Assembly: GCA_903821605.1 (NCBI GenBank)
Contig: CAIJLZ010000006.1
Coordinates: 62,001-126,000, forward strand
Reading direction: 5' to 3'
DNA from: an uncultured Sphingomonadales bacterium
GTDB lineage: Bacteria; Pseudomonadota; Alphaproteobacteria; Sphingomonadales; Sphingomonadaceae
Length of the DNA stretch: 64,000 bases
The notes beneath the pieces were generated by a model, which was given only the letters and a program-made list of their open reading frames with translations, was not told the DNA's origin and searched no databases. Both the position numbers and the translations under genes were made by a program. This document shows, one piece after another, positions 36,660-46,182 of the stretch (positions are counted from its first letter, which is position 1; each line of letters starts with the position of its first letter).

Positions 36660-39476
36660 ATGGATATCGAAGGTCAAAGCTTCGACGTGAGCGAGGAACA
36701 AGCTGGTCCCAGTTGGGCCAGAAAGAACTGGCCGCTCCATGATACGGATGCGCTGACAGCGGCGCTTGATCCGACCCAGATGACGCCGGAGGTCAAGGAG
36801 GCGCTTTCAAGGGTGGCGAGGGCAGACGCCCCACCCAGCGCCCCCGCTGCCGCCCCGGTCAGTGCGGCGGAACTCCAGCGGGCAGCAGATGACAGCATCC
36901 GCGCCCAGATGCTGATCCGGACGTACCGCGTACGCGGCCATCTCGCCGCCAACCTCGATCCCCTCGGTCTCACCAAGCGTGACATCCCGGCGGACTTGAC
37001 CCCCGAATATCATGGCTTCAAGGGAAGCGATCTCGACCGCCCGATCTATCTCGGCGGCACACTCGGCCTCCAATATGGCACCATCACCGAAGTGGTGGAT
37101 ATTCTGCGCGCCAATTATTGCGGCAGTGTCGGCCTTGAATATATGCACATCGCCGATGTTGAAGAGCGCCGCTTCTTGCAGGAACGGATGGAAGGTCGCG
37201 ACAAGACCATCCAGTTCAGCGAAATGGGCAAGCGCGCGATCCTCACCAAGGTGATCCACGCCGAACAATATGAGAAATTCCTGGGCCGCAAATATGTCGG
37301 CACCAAGCGTTTCGGCCTTGATGGCGGCGAGGCGATGATCCCCGCGCTTGAAAATATCATCAAATATGGCGGCCAGTCGGGCGTGCGCGAAATCGTGGTC
37401 GGCATGCCGCATCGCGGGCGATTGAACGTGCTGGCGAATGTGATGGGCAAGCCCTATCGCGCGATCTTCCACGAATTCGCCGGTGGATCGGCCAACCCGT
37501 CGGATGTCGGCGGCTCGGGTGACGTGAAATATCACCTTGGCGCCTCATCAGATCGCGAATTTGACGGTATTTCGGTTCACCTGTCGCTGACGCCGAACCC
37601 CTCGCATCTCGAAGCGGTTGACCCGGTGGTGCTCGGCAAGGTGCGCGCCAAGCAAACCAAGCTGGATGACCTTGAGCGCGGCCAGATTCTGCCGATCCTG
37701 ATGCACGGCGATGCCGCCTTTGCGGGTCAGGGCATCATCATGGAATGCTTCGCCTTTTCGGGCATTCGCGGCTATAATACGGGTGGCACCATCCACTTTG
37801 TGGTCAATAATCAGGTCGGCTTCACCACCTCGCCGCAATTCTCGCGGTCCTCGCCTTATCCGTCGGATATTGCGAAGATGGTGCAGGCCCCGATCATCCA
37901 TGTGAATGGCGATGATCCTGAAGCGGTGACCTTCGCGACCAAGCTGGCGACCGAATATCGCCAGAAGTTCAAGCGCGATATCGTCATCGACATGTGGTGC
38001 TATCGTCGCTTCGGCCATAATGAAGGCGACGAGCCGAGCTTTACCCAGCCGTTGATGTATGACGTGATCCGCAAGCATCCGTCGGTATCCAGCATCTATG
38101 CCGCGCGTCTGAAGGACGAGGGCGTCATCGACCAGATCTGGTATGATGCGACGGTTGAAAGCTTTATCAAGACGCTCGACGGTGATTTCGAGGCGGCCAA
38201 GAGCTACAAGGTCAATAAGGCCGACTGGTTCGGCGGCGAGTGGGAAGGCTTTGCTGAACCGCAGGAAGAAATCCACGAACGCCGCGCGGCGGTGACCGGG
38301 GTCAAGCCGGATCGCCTGCGTGAACTTGGCAAGCATCTCACCACGGTGCCGGAAGAGTTGAACATCCACAAAACGCTCGACCGCATTCTCGCGGCCAAGC
38401 GCCAGATGTTCGAAACCGGTCAGGGCTTTGACTGGGCAACGGCGGAATCGCTGGCGTTCGCTACATTGTTGCAAGATGGCTATGGCGTCCGCCTGTCGGG
38501 TCAGGACTCAGGGCGTGGCACGTTCAGCCAGCGTCACGCGGTGTGGACTGATCAGAAGACCGAGCGCAAATATATCCCGCTCTCGGCGCTGGATCGCAGC
38601 TTTCAGGTGCTGGATAGCCCGCTCTCGGAATTCGGCGTGCTGGGTTTCGAATATGGTTATTCCTCGACCGCCCCGAACACATTGGTGATGTGGGAAGCGC
38701 AGTTTGGCGACTTTGCCAATGGTGCACAGGTCATGATCGACCAGTTCATCGCGGCCGCCGAAGCCAAATGGTTGCGCGTCAACGGCCTCGTGATGCTGTT
38801 GCCGCATGGCTATGAAGGGCAGGGGCCGGAACACTCATCGGCCCGACTGGAGCGTTATCTCCAGCTCTGCGCCGAGGATAATATGCAGGTGTGCAACATT
38901 ACCTCGCCGGCCAATTATTTCCATGTGCTGCGCCGGCAGATGCACCGCAAGTTCCGCAAGCCCCTGGTCATCATGACGCCCAAGTCGCTGTTGCGTCACC
39001 CGCAGGCGATTTCGTCGTTCGATGACATGACCGGCGACACGCATTTCATGCGGCTGCTTTCCGATCCCGACGCTCCGGCGGACAAGGATGTGAAGCGGCT
39101 GGTGCTGTGTTCGGGCAAGGTCTTTTACGATCTCGCCAAGGCGCGCGCCGAGGCGGGGGATAAGCACACCACGATCATCCGGGTTGAACAGCTTTATCCG
39201 TTCCCAGCCGATGCGCTGGTCAAGCGGATCAGCCGGATGGCCAATCTCGAAACCGTGGTCTGGGCTCAGGAAGAGCCGAAGAACGCGGGGGCATGGTTCT
39301 TTGTTGAGCCGTTGGTCGAAGACGTGCTGGCGGAGGCGGGCGTTAAGCCCGGCCGCGCACGTTATGCTGGTCGCAAGGCCAGCGCGGCGACCGCGACCGG
39401 CCTCGCCAAAACCCATGCAATGCAACAGGCAGCCCTTGTCGCCGATGCGCTCGGGCACGAAGTGAAGGACAAGTAA
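36660..39476 (+). CDS. sucA: 2-oxoglutarate dehydrogenase E1 component
   Basis: A 938-residue thiamine-diphosphate enzyme. N-terminal E2-binding/linker, then [36 protein letters not shown], the ThDP region [21 protein letters not shown] and NNQVGFTT, and the C-terminal [20 protein letters not shown] and [14 protein letters not shown]. It decarboxylates 2-oxoglutarate and hands succinyl to the lipoyl group of SucB. ATG 36660 has AAGGGAAGAG upstream. One base separates its stop from sucB. Confidence 0.97.
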   Translation: MDIEGQSFDVSEEQAGPSWARKNWPLHDTDALTAALDPTQMTPEVKEALSRVARADAPPSAPAAAPVSAAELQRAADDSIRAQMLIRTYRVRGHLAANLDPLGLTKRDIPADLTPEYHGFKGSDLDRPIYLGGTLGLQYGTITEVVDILRANYCGSVGLEYMHIADVEERRFLQERMEGRDKTIQFSEMGKRAILTKVIHAEQYEKFLGRKYVGTKRFGLDGGEAMIPALENIIKYGGQSGVREIVVGMPHRGRLNVLANVMGKPYRAIFHEFAGGSANPSDVGGSGDVKYHLGASSDREFDGISVHLSLTPNPSHLEAVDPVVLGKVRAKQTKLDDLERGQILPILMHGDAAFAGQGIIMECFAFSGIRGYNTGGTIHFVVNNQVGFTTSPQFSRSSPYPSDIAKMVQAPIIHVNGDDPEAVTFATKLATEYRQKFKRDIVIDMWCYRRFGHNEGDEPSFTQPLMYDVIRKHPSVSSIYAARLKDEGVIDQIWYDATVESFIKTLDGDFEAAKSYKVNKADWFGGEWEGFAEPQEEIHERRAAVTGVKPDRLRELGKHLTTVPEELNIHKTLDRILAAKRQMFETGQGFDWATAESLAFATLLQDGYGVRLSGQDSGRGTFSQRHAVWTDQKTERKYIPLSALDRSFQVLDSPLSEFGVLGFEYGYSSTAPNTLVMWEAQFGDFANGAQVMIDQFIAAAEAKWLRVNGLVMLLPHGYEGQGPEHSSARLERYLQLCAEDNMQVCNITSPANYFHVLRRQMHRKFRKPLVIMTPKSLLRHPQAISSFDDMTGDTHFMRLLSDPDAPADKDVKRLVLCSGKVFYDLAKARAEAGDKHTTIIRVEQLYPFPADALVKRISRMANLETVVWAQEEPKNAGAWFFVEPLVEDVLAEAGVKPGRARYAGRKASAATATGLAKTHAMQQAALVADALGHEVKDK

Positions 39477-39477
39477 C

Positions 39478-40725
39478 ATGGCCGTCGAAATTGTCGTGCC
39501 GACCCTGGGTGAATCGATCAGCGAAGCGACGCTGGGCGCGTGGCTCAAGCAGCCGGGTGAAGCGGTTGCCGCTGATGAAGCAATTGCCAGCCTTGAAACC
39601 GACAAGGTGTCGGTCGAGGTCAACGCCCCCGTCGCTGGTGTGCTGAGTGCGCAACTGGTCGGCATTGGGGAGACGGTGAAGGTGGGGGCTGTGCTTGCCA
39701 CGCTGGAAGCAGGCGCAACCGCGTCGGCCCCGGCCAAGCCGGCGGCACCGATTGCCGCCGCTGCAGCACCGGCGCCGGCGACATCGGCCCCGGCGGCCGA
39801 GGCGGCGGGTGATGGGGGTCCGTTGACGCTGTCACCGGCGGTGCGCCGTTTGGTGCTGGAATATGGCGTTGATCCTTCGACCATCAATGGCACCGGCAAG
39901 GATGGCCGTTTGACCAAGGATGACGTGTTGGCTGCGGCGAAAAACCAGACGGCCAAGCCGATGGCGTCGCCGGTTGCGGTGGGCGCGGCCCCGGCTGCGG
40001 CGGTTGCGCCGCGGGCTGCCGGTGCGCGCCAGGAAGAGCGCGTCAAAATGACCCGCCTGCGCCAGACCATCGCCAAGCGGTTGAAGGAAGCGCAGGATAC
40101 TGCTGCGATGCTGACGACGTTCAACGACGTTGATATGTCGGCGGTGATCGAGGCCCGCAACAAGTACAAGGACCTGTTCGAAAAGAAGCACGGCGTCCGT
40201 CTCGGTTTCATGGGCTTTTTCGTCAAGGCGGCCTGCATGGCGCTTAAGGACGTGCCCGCCGTCAACGCGATGATCGAGGGCGACGAGATCGTCTATCGCA
40301 ACTATGCCGATATCTCGGTTGCGGTCAGCGCGCCCAATGGTCTGGTCGTGCCGGTGATCCGCGATGCGCAGGACATGTCGGTGGCGGAAATCGAAAAGAC
40401 CATCGCCGATTTTGGCAAGCGCGCCAAGGCCGGCACGATGACGATGGACGATATGAAGGGGGGCACCTTCACCATTTCCAATGGTGGCGTGTTCGGTTCG
40501 CTGCTCTCGACCCCGATCATCAACCCGCCGCAGTCGGCGGTGCTTGGTCTGCACCGCATCGACCAGCGCCCGGTGGTGGTGGATGGCGAGATCGTGGCCC
40601 GCCCGATGATGTATCTCGCGCTCAGCTATGACCATCGCCTGATCGATGGCCGTGAGGCGGTCACCTTCCTCGTCGCGCTCAAGAACGCGATCGAGGATCC
40701 GACCCGCCTGTTGATCGACCTTTGA
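39478..40725 (+). CDS. sucB: Dihydrolipoyllysine-residue succinyltransferase (E2 of 2-oxoglutarate dehydrogenase)
   Basis: A 415-residue protein in the standard E2 order: one lipoyl domain with modified Lys43 (ETDKVSVEV), an Ala/Pro-rich linker, the E1/E3-binding domain ([18 protein letters not shown]..., about 120-155), a second Ala/Pro linker, and the catalytic domain ending with [12 protein letters not shown], where His is catalytic. It forms the core of the complex. The start is one base after sucA. Confidence 0.97.
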   Translation: MAVEIVVPTLGESISEATLGAWLKQPGEAVAADEAIASLETDKVSVEVNAPVAGVLSAQLVGIGETVKVGAVLATLEAGATASAPAKPAAPIAAAAAPAPATSAPAAEAAGDGGPLTLSPAVRRLVLEYGVDPSTINGTGKDGRLTKDDVLAAAKNQTAKPMASPVAVGAAPAAAVAPRAAGARQEERVKMTRLRQTIAKRLKEAQDTAAMLTTFNDVDMSAVIEARNKYKDLFEKKHGVRLGFMGFFVKAACMALKDVPAVNAMIEGDEIVYRNYADISVAVSAPNGLVVPVIRDAQDMSVAEIEKTIADFGKRAKAGTMTMDDMKGGTFTISNGGVFGSLLSTPIINPPQSAVLGLHRIDQRPVVVDGEIVARPMMYLALSYDHRLIDGREAVTFLVALKNAIEDPTRLLIDL

Positions 40726-40726
40726 T

Positions 40727-41067
40727 GTGCAGCCGTGCTCCTGCGTAAGCAGGGGCCGAGTTTCGGGAGTATCTGTTACCAAGCCAGGCTTTGTTTATCT
40801 GATGGCCAGCAGGCGGAACGGCACCCTCTATCTTGGGGTGACCAGCAACCTTGTGCCGCGCGCCGATCAGCATCGTCATGGCTTGGTGGAGGGTTTCTCC
40901 CGCAAATATGATTGTCGGCAGCTTGTTTGTTCCTGCCCTTCGAAGACCTGCAAGAAGCGCGAACCCGCGAATTGCAGATGAAGAAATGGAAGCGGTGCTG
41001 GAAGATTGAATTGATCGAACGGGTCAACCCGCATGGGGACGCCCTATTCGATCAGATCGCCATCTGA
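40727..41067 (+). pseudogene. GIY-YIG nuclease gene disrupted by a frameshift
   Basis: The first part reads FVYLMASRRNGTLYLGVTSN, the conserved GIY-YIG start, then HRHGLVEGFSRKYDCRQLV. Around 40925-40940 the frame is lost. The expected C-terminal half continues in another frame as FEDLQEARTRELQMKKWKR, WKIELIERVNP and ends at TGA 41065-41067. A one-base deletion or two-base insertion explains this. No good ribosome-binding site or ATG precedes it; GTG 40727 is the first possible start. It sits between sucB and lpd and is bracketed by two CCTGC/GCAGG hairpins (40738-40755 and 41072-41091). Confidence 0.85.
40738..40755. repeat. Small hairpin left of the GIY-YIG remnant
   Basis: CTCCTGC-GTAA-GCAGGGG, a 7-bp stem with one wobble, 13 bases after the sucB stop. 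Same stem core (CCTGC/GCAGG) as the hairpin to the right of the GIY-YIG remnant. Confidence 0.6.
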
Positions 41068-41071
41068 CTGG

Positions 41072-41091
41072 ATTCCTGCCTTCGCAGGAAT
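41072..41091. repeat. Small hairpin right of the GIY-YIG remnant
   Basis: ATTCCTGC-CTTC-GCAGGAAT, a perfect 8-bp stem with tetraloop, 5 bases after the remnant's stop and 27 bases before lpd. This sequence type is a common short intergenic repeat in proteobacteria. Confidence 0.65.
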
Positions 41092-41117
41092 ACGGATGAA
41101 AGAAGCAAGGGTGAAGC

Positions 41118-42512
41118 ATGAGCGATTTTGACTACGACCTGATCGTCATCGGTGCCGGTCCCGGCGGCTATGTCGCGGCCATTCGTGCGGCGCAACTGGG
41201 GTTGAAGACCGCGTGCGTCGAAAGCCGCGAGACCTTGGGTGGGACGTGCCTCAATGTGGGCTGCATCCCGTCTAAGGCGCTGCTCCATGCATCCGAATTG
41301 TTCGAGGAGGCGCATTCCGGCGCGCTCGCCAAATTCGGGGTCAATATTGCGGGTGCGGCGCTCGACCTTGGTCAGATGCAGGCCAATAAGGCGGGCGTGG
41401 TCAAGGAACTGACCGGCGGCATCGAATATCTGTTCAAGAAGAACAAGGTGACATGGCTCAAGGGCAAGGGCCGCTTCACCGGGGCGCATACGCTCGACGT
41501 GGACGGGCAAAAGGTCACGGGCAAGAATATCGTGATCGCCACGGGTTCGTCGGTGACCCCGCTGCCCGGCGTCACCATCGACCAGCAGGTCGTGGTCGAT
41601 TCCACGGGCGCACTCGCATTCGATAAGGTGCCGGCGCATCTTGTCGTCATCGGTGGCGGCGTGATCGGGCTGGAACTGGGTTCGGTCTGGAAGCGGCTGG
41701 GCGCGAACGTCACCGTGATCGAATTCCTTGATCAGTTGCTGCCCGGCATGGATGGCGAGGTCCGCAAGGAAGCGGCCAAGATTTTCAAGAAGCAGGGCAT
41801 GGCGCTTAAGCTTGGCACCAAGGTGACGGGCGTGGCGGTCAAGGGCAAAAAGGCAATGGTCACCGTCGAACCGGCGGCGGGCGGCGCTGCTGAACAGATC
41901 GAGGCGGACGCGGTGCTGGTTGCGATTGGGCGTCGCCCGAACACCGAAGGTTTGGGGCTGGACGTGATCGGGCTGGAGACCAATGCGCGCGGCCAGATTG
42001 AAATCGACCATGAGTTCGGCACCAAGGTTCCGGGCGTCTGGGCGATTGGCGATGTAGTGCCGGGTCCGATGCTGGCGCATAAGGCCGAGGATGAGGGCGT
42101 CGCCGTGGCCGAAAATATCGCGGGCCTGACCGGTCTGGTGAACCATGATGTGATTCCGGGCGTGGTCTATACCCATCCGGAATTCGCGAGCGTCGGCCTG
42201 ACGGAAGAACAGGCCAAGGAACGCGGCGAGATCAAGGTCGGCAAATTCCCGTTCATGGCGAACAGCCGTGCCAAGGCCAATCGCGACACCGAGGGCTTCG
42301 TCAAGGTGATCGCCGATGCGAAGTCGGACCGGGTGCTGGGCGTGCATATCATTTCCACCCTCGCGGGCACGATGATTGCGCAGGCGGCGCAGGCGATGGA
42401 ATTTGGCGCGACGTCGGAAGACATCGCCTATACCTGCCACGCGCACCCGACCCATGCCGAAGCGCTGAAGGAAGCGGCGATGGGCGTGCAGGGCAAGCCG
42501 ATCCACATCTGA
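41118..42512 (+). CDS. lpdA: Dihydrolipoamide dehydrogenase (E3)
   Basis: A 464-residue flavoprotein disulfide reductase. FAD motif IGAGPGGYVAAIRAAQLG (11-28), redox-active Cys44 and Cys49 in GGTCLNVGCIPSK, NAD motif VIGGGVIGLELGSVWKRLG, and C-terminal HAHPTHAEAL with the His-Glu pair of the other subunit's active site. It reoxidises the lipoyl arm of SucB. It is separated from sucB by about 390 bases containing the GIY-YIG remnant. AAGGGTGAAGC precedes the ATG. Confidence 0.97.
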   Translation: MSDFDYDLIVIGAGPGGYVAAIRAAQLGLKTACVESRETLGGTCLNVGCIPSKALLHASELFEEAHSGALAKFGVNIAGAALDLGQMQANKAGVVKELTGGIEYLFKKNKVTWLKGKGRFTGAHTLDVDGQKVTGKNIVIATGSSVTPLPGVTIDQQVVVDSTGALAFDKVPAHLVVIGGGVIGLELGSVWKRLGANVTVIEFLDQLLPGMDGEVRKEAAKIFKKQGMALKLGTKVTGVAVKGKKAMVTVEPAAGGAAEQIEADAVLVAIGRRPNTEGLGLDVIGLETNARGQIEIDHEFGTKVPGVWAIGDVVPGPMLAHKAEDEGVAVAENIAGLTGLVNHDVIPGVVYTHPEFASVGLTEEQAKERGEIKVGKFPFMANSRAKANRDTEGFVKVIADAKSDRVLGVHIISTLAGTMIAQAAQAMEFGATSEDIAYTCHAHPTHAEALKEAAMGVQGKPIHI

Positions 42513-42531
42513 GGGGCGAAGGGCGGGCGGT

Positions 42532-42550
42532 GACGGGGTGCTGCCCCGTC
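42532..42550. terminator. Hairpin between convergent lpdA and DUF4197 gene
   Basis: GACGGGG-TGCTG-CCCCGTC, a perfect 7-bp GC-rich stem in the 58-base gap, extended by partly paired flanks. No T-run. Confidence 0.5.
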
Positions 42551-42570
42551 GCCCAAACCCACGTCTGACC

Positions 42571-43257
42571 TTAGCGCCTGCCGCCGAAGACAGCGATCAA
42601 TACCGGGTCTTTCGTGTTTCTTGGATCGGCGCGAATGGCGGCCTCTTCGCGGCCCATGGCGCGGAAAATGCCCTTTGCCGTCTGGTGCGCCACATCATCG
42701 CGCAAGGCCGAGACATCAATCCCGGTCGCGACGCGCAACGCGTCGTTCAGCGCCTTGTCGTCGAATAGCCGCAGCGCCTCATCAACGCCGGGCACCAGCG
42801 CTCGGAACAGCGAATCGCCGACATGCTGTTCCAGCACCAAGCTGGCCGCCGTCGGGCCGCCGCGGATGATGGCTTGGGCATCGATGACGGGCATGTCGAG
42901 AATCGCATCGGCAATCACCGGCGCGGCACGGTCTGCGGCGCGCGCGGCGACTTGGTTCAACTGGCGGAGCAGGCGGCGGCGCACCGGTTCGGTGAGGACC
43001 AGCGCGCGCAGCACATTCCCGCCCGCATCGCCGCCCAAGGCACGCGGCAGGTTCACCCGCGCCATTTCGTCATGGAGAAAACCATCAGGCGCCAGCAACG
43101 CGGTAAAGGCGCGCTGCGACGAGGCTTGCAGCAGGCGACGGATCACATCCGTGAGCTGATAACGCAGGCTGCCCGCACAGGCGGCCAGGGCCGCCGCTGG
43201 TAACATCGCCCCACCGATCAGGAATCGGCGGCGGGAAATCCCGATATCCATGGCCAT
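42571..43257 (-). CDS. DUF4197 lipoprotein with twin-arginine-like signal
   Basis: A 228-residue protein of the DUF4197 family, recognised by the helical body and motifs such as VNLPRALGGDAGGNVLRALV, LFRALVPGVDEALRLFDD and DVAHQTAKGIFRAMG. The N-terminus has RRRF followed by a hydrophobic stretch and LAAC, so export by Tat with lipid attachment is plausible. Function unknown. ATG 43257 has AGGAG upstream; ATG 43251 is an alternative. Divergent from priA. Confidence 0.85.
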   Translation of the reverse strand: MAMDIGISRRRFLIGGAMLPAAALAACAGSLRYQLTDVIRRLLQASSQRAFTALLAPDGFLHDEMARVNLPRALGGDAGGNVLRALVLTEPVRRRLLRQLNQVAARAADRAAPVIADAILDMPVIDAQAIIRGGPTAASLVLEQHVGDSLFRALVPGVDEALRLFDDKALNDALRVATGIDVSALRDDVAHQTAKGIFRAMGREEAAIRADPRNTKDPVLIAVFGGRR

Positions 43258-43342
43258 GCTCCACTCTCCTGTCTTGCGCTTGTACCAGCTTGGTGAAGGA
43301 GCCCTTTGCCAGCACGCGGTCAAGGCCCTATGTCGTGCCATC

Positions 43343-45511
43343 ATGACCCGTGTGCCTGTCTTGTTGCTGAACAGCGGTATTGCCATGCTCGACTACCGGG
43401 TGCCACCGGGGGTCTGTGCCCCGGCGGGCACGGTCGTGCGCGTGCCGATCGGGCCGCGACAGGTGGTCGGCGTGGTCTGGGACCATGGTTTGGGCGATGG
43501 CGATGATGGGCTGGATGAAAACAAGCTGCGCCCGGTTCAAGTGCTCGCCGACGCGCCGCTCATCCCGCCGCCGCTGCGTCGGCTGATCGACTGGACATCC
43601 GATTATTATGTCGCCAACCCGGCGGCGGTGCTGAAAATGGCGATCCCCGTGATGGATGCGCTGCTGCGCGATGCGGAGGTGCCGGAATATCAGCTTTCCG
43701 CCATTGAACCGGCGCGCATGACCGAAGGCCGGTTGCAGGCGATGGCCGCGATTGGCGATCATAGCGGGACGGTGCGCGAATTGATGATGCGGGCCAATGT
43801 GTCGGAAGCGGTCATTCGCGGCATGATCAAGACCGGCCTGTTGATCGTGGCCGATCCGATGCCGGAACATGCATTGCCGCCGCCCGATCCCGATTTCGGT
43901 GCGCCGCAATTGTCGGCGGAACAGCAAGTGGTCGCGAGCGAATTGGTGGCAGCGGTGACGGCACGCAAATTTGCGCCGCTGGTGCTGCATGGCGTGACCG
44001 GATCGGGCAAGACCGAGGCGTATTTTGAAGCCGTGGCGGCGGCGCTGCGGGCCGGGCGACAGGTAATGATCCTGCTGCCGGAAATCGCGCTGACCGAACC
44101 ATTTGTGGATCGCTTCGTGGCCCGGTTTGGGGTCGAACCTGCGGTTTGGCATTCCGATATGCGCTATGCCGAACGCCGCCGGACGTGGCGCGCGATTGCA
44201 TCGGGCCGGACGCAGGTGGTGATGGGCGCGCGCTCGGCGCTATATCTGCCCTTTCCCGCTCTCGGCCTGATTGTGGTCGATGAAGCGCATGAGATGAGCT
44301 TCAAGCAGCAGGATGGCGTGACCTATCACGCCCGCGATGTGGCGGTGATGCGGGCGCGGATGGAAGACTGCCCGGTCATTCTCGCTTCGGCCACCCCGGC
44401 GCTCGAAACGCGGGTACAGGTCGCCAAGGGCCATTATCGTCAGCTTGAACTCCCCAGTCGCTTTGGTGGCGCGACCATGCCGGATATTGCCGCGATCGAC
44501 CTGTTGCAGGATCCGCCGGTGCGCGGCACGTGGCTGGCCCCGACGCTGGTCCGCGCGATGGAGGAAACGCTGGGGCGTGGCGAACAGGTGTTGTTGTTCC
44601 TCAACCGCCGGGGCTATGCGCCACTGACGCTCTGCCGCCATTGCGGCCATCGCTGCCAATGCCCCAATTGTTCGGCGTGGATGGTCGAACATCGCCGCAC
44701 CCATCGCTTGCTTTGCCATCATTGCGGCCATGTCGAGATGGTGCCGCAGCATTGCCCGGAATGTGGCGAAGTGGATCAGCTCGTCGCGTGCGGGCCGGGG
44801 GTCGAGCGCATCGCCGAAGAGGCGGAGCGGCTGTTCCCCGATGCAAAGGTGGTGCAGGCGACCTCCGACACATTGTCATCGCCCGCCAAGGCCCAGGCCT
44901 TTGTCCACCGCATGGAATCGGGCGAAATCGACATTGTGGTTGGCACCCAGCTCATCACCAAAGGCTATCATTTCCCCGAACTGACCTTGGTCGGCGTGGT
45001 GGACGCAGATCTTGGGCTGCAAGGCGGTGATCTGCGGGCGGCCGAACGCAGTTTCCAGCAGATCGCGCAGGTTGCAGGCCGGGCGGGACGGGGCAGCAAG
45101 CCGGGCCGGGTGTTTGTGCAGACCCACGACCCGCAGGCGTCCGTCATTCGCGCGCTGGTGAGCGGGGACGAACATCGTTTCTATCGCGAGGAGACCGAAA
45201 TGCGGCGGCTGGCCGGGGCGCCGCCCTTTGGCCGCTTTGTCGCGATCATCATATCCTCGGAGGAGGCGGACGAGGCGACCGCCGTTGCGAAATCCATTGC
45301 GCGCGCCGCGCCGCATGTGCCGGGGATGCAGGTCTTCGGCCCCGCGCCTGCGCCGCTGGCCAAGTTGCGGGCGCGTTATCGCCATCGGTTGTTGGTCCAT
45401 GCTGAACGGAGCGTGCCAGTCCAGCGGGTGGTGCGGGAATGGCTGGGCCGGGTCCGCATTCCCAAGGGCTGCCGTGTCGGGGTGGATGTCGATCCCTATA
45501 GCTTCATGTGA
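43343..45511 (+). CDS. priA: Primosomal protein N' (PriA helicase)
   Basis: A 722-residue helicase. N-terminal 3'-DNA-binding domain (YRVPPGVCAPAGTVVRVPIG), Walker A GVTGSGKT at about 217-224, DEAH in VVDEAHE, and the zinc-binding insert with four CxxC pairs (CRHCGHRCQCPNC, CHHCGH, CPECG). The helicase motif QVAGRAGRGSKPG is present. PriA restarts replication forks. Start ATG 43343 is in line with family length; the frame is open to 43250 but without similarity. Confidence 0.96.
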   Translation: MTRVPVLLLNSGIAMLDYRVPPGVCAPAGTVVRVPIGPRQVVGVVWDHGLGDGDDGLDENKLRPVQVLADAPLIPPPLRRLIDWTSDYYVANPAAVLKMAIPVMDALLRDAEVPEYQLSAIEPARMTEGRLQAMAAIGDHSGTVRELMMRANVSEAVIRGMIKTGLLIVADPMPEHALPPPDPDFGAPQLSAEQQVVASELVAAVTARKFAPLVLHGVTGSGKTEAYFEAVAAALRAGRQVMILLPEIALTEPFVDRFVARFGVEPAVWHSDMRYAERRRTWRAIASGRTQVVMGARSALYLPFPALGLIVVDEAHEMSFKQQDGVTYHARDVAVMRARMEDCPVILASATPALETRVQVAKGHYRQLELPSRFGGATMPDIAAIDLLQDPPVRGTWLAPTLVRAMEETLGRGEQVLLFLNRRGYAPLTLCRHCGHRCQCPNCSAWMVEHRRTHRLLCHHCGHVEMVPQHCPECGEVDQLVACGPGVERIAEEAERLFPDAKVVQATSDTLSSPAKAQAFVHRMESGEIDIVVGTQLITKGYHFPELTLVGVVDADLGLQGGDLRAAERSFQQIAQVAGRAGRGSKPGRVFVQTHDPQASVIRALVSGDEHRFYREETEMRRLAGAPPFGRFVAIIISSEEADEATAVAKSIARAAPHVPGMQVFGPAPAPLAKLRARYRHRLLVHAERSVPVQRVVREWLGRVRIPKGCRVGVDVDPYSFM

Positions 45512-45525
45512 CGGGTCGCTTTTCC

Positions 45526-45552
45526 TTGCATTTCGGCAGGCTGCGGTATAAA
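45526..45552 (+). promoter_or_regulatory. Candidate promoter of rimP-nusA-infB operon
   Basis: TTGCAT (45526-45531), a 15-base spacer and TATAAA (45547-45552) lie about 100 bases upstream of rimP, just after the priA stop. The spacer is short, so the assignment is tentative. The leader in between contains GGAAAGCTCCCGCTTCC, a small hairpin. Confidence 0.4.
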
Positions 45553-45648
45553 GAGACCCATCTCTCGACATCACCAGATATCCAGAGGTCGGAAAGCTCC
45601 CGCTTCCCGGCACGGTTCTGGTGTTGCCGATTCGCTGGATGGGAATAA

Positions 45649-46173
45649 ATGACGGATATTGCCGCGCTCACTGCTTTGATCGAACCGGAAGTGAAGGCCC
45701 TTGGCCTTTCGCTCGTCCGGATCGGCATGTTTGGCGGCAAGTCAGACCCGACCCTGCAAATCATGGCCGAACGTCCCGATACGCGTCAGTTGGTGCTGGA
45801 TGATTGCGCCACCTTGTCGCGCCGCCTGTCGGATGTGCTGGACGAGGCCGACCCGATTGAATTCGCCTATCGGCTCGAAGTGAGCTCGCCGGGCATTGAC
45901 CGTCCGCTCACCCGCTTATCCGATTATCAGGATTGGGCCGGGTTTGACGCGCGCATCAAGCTGCTGGAAGCCGTGGAGGGCCGCAAGCAGATCGAGGGTA
46001 AGCTGCTTGGCCTCGATGGTGAGACGATCAAGATGAATGTGGCGAAGGTGGGCGAGATGGAAATCCCGTATCACCTCGTTTCCCATGCCAAGCTGTTGCT
46101 GACCGACGCGTTGATTGCGGCTACCGCCCCAATCTCGGCGGAAGGCGCCGACAAGATTGCCGTAGAAGGATAG
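45649..46173 (+). CDS. rimP: Ribosome maturation factor RimP
   Basis: A 174-residue protein with N-terminal alpha/beta domain (LIEPEVKALGLSLVRI) and the signature DDCATLSRRLSDVLD, then EVSSPGIDRPLTR, followed by an SH3-like C-terminal domain. It assists 30S subunit assembly. It is the first gene of the conserved rimP-nusA-DUF448-infB-rbfA operon; nusA starts 9 bases after its stop. Confidence 0.95.
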   Translation: MTDIAALTALIEPEVKALGLSLVRIGMFGGKSDPTLQIMAERPDTRQLVLDDCATLSRRLSDVLDEADPIEFAYRLEVSSPGIDRPLTRLSDYQDWAGFDARIKLLEAVEGRKQIEGKLLGLDGETIKMNVAKVGEMEIPYHLVSHAKLLLTDALIAATAPISAEGADKIAVEG

Positions 46174-46182
46174 GATCGACTG

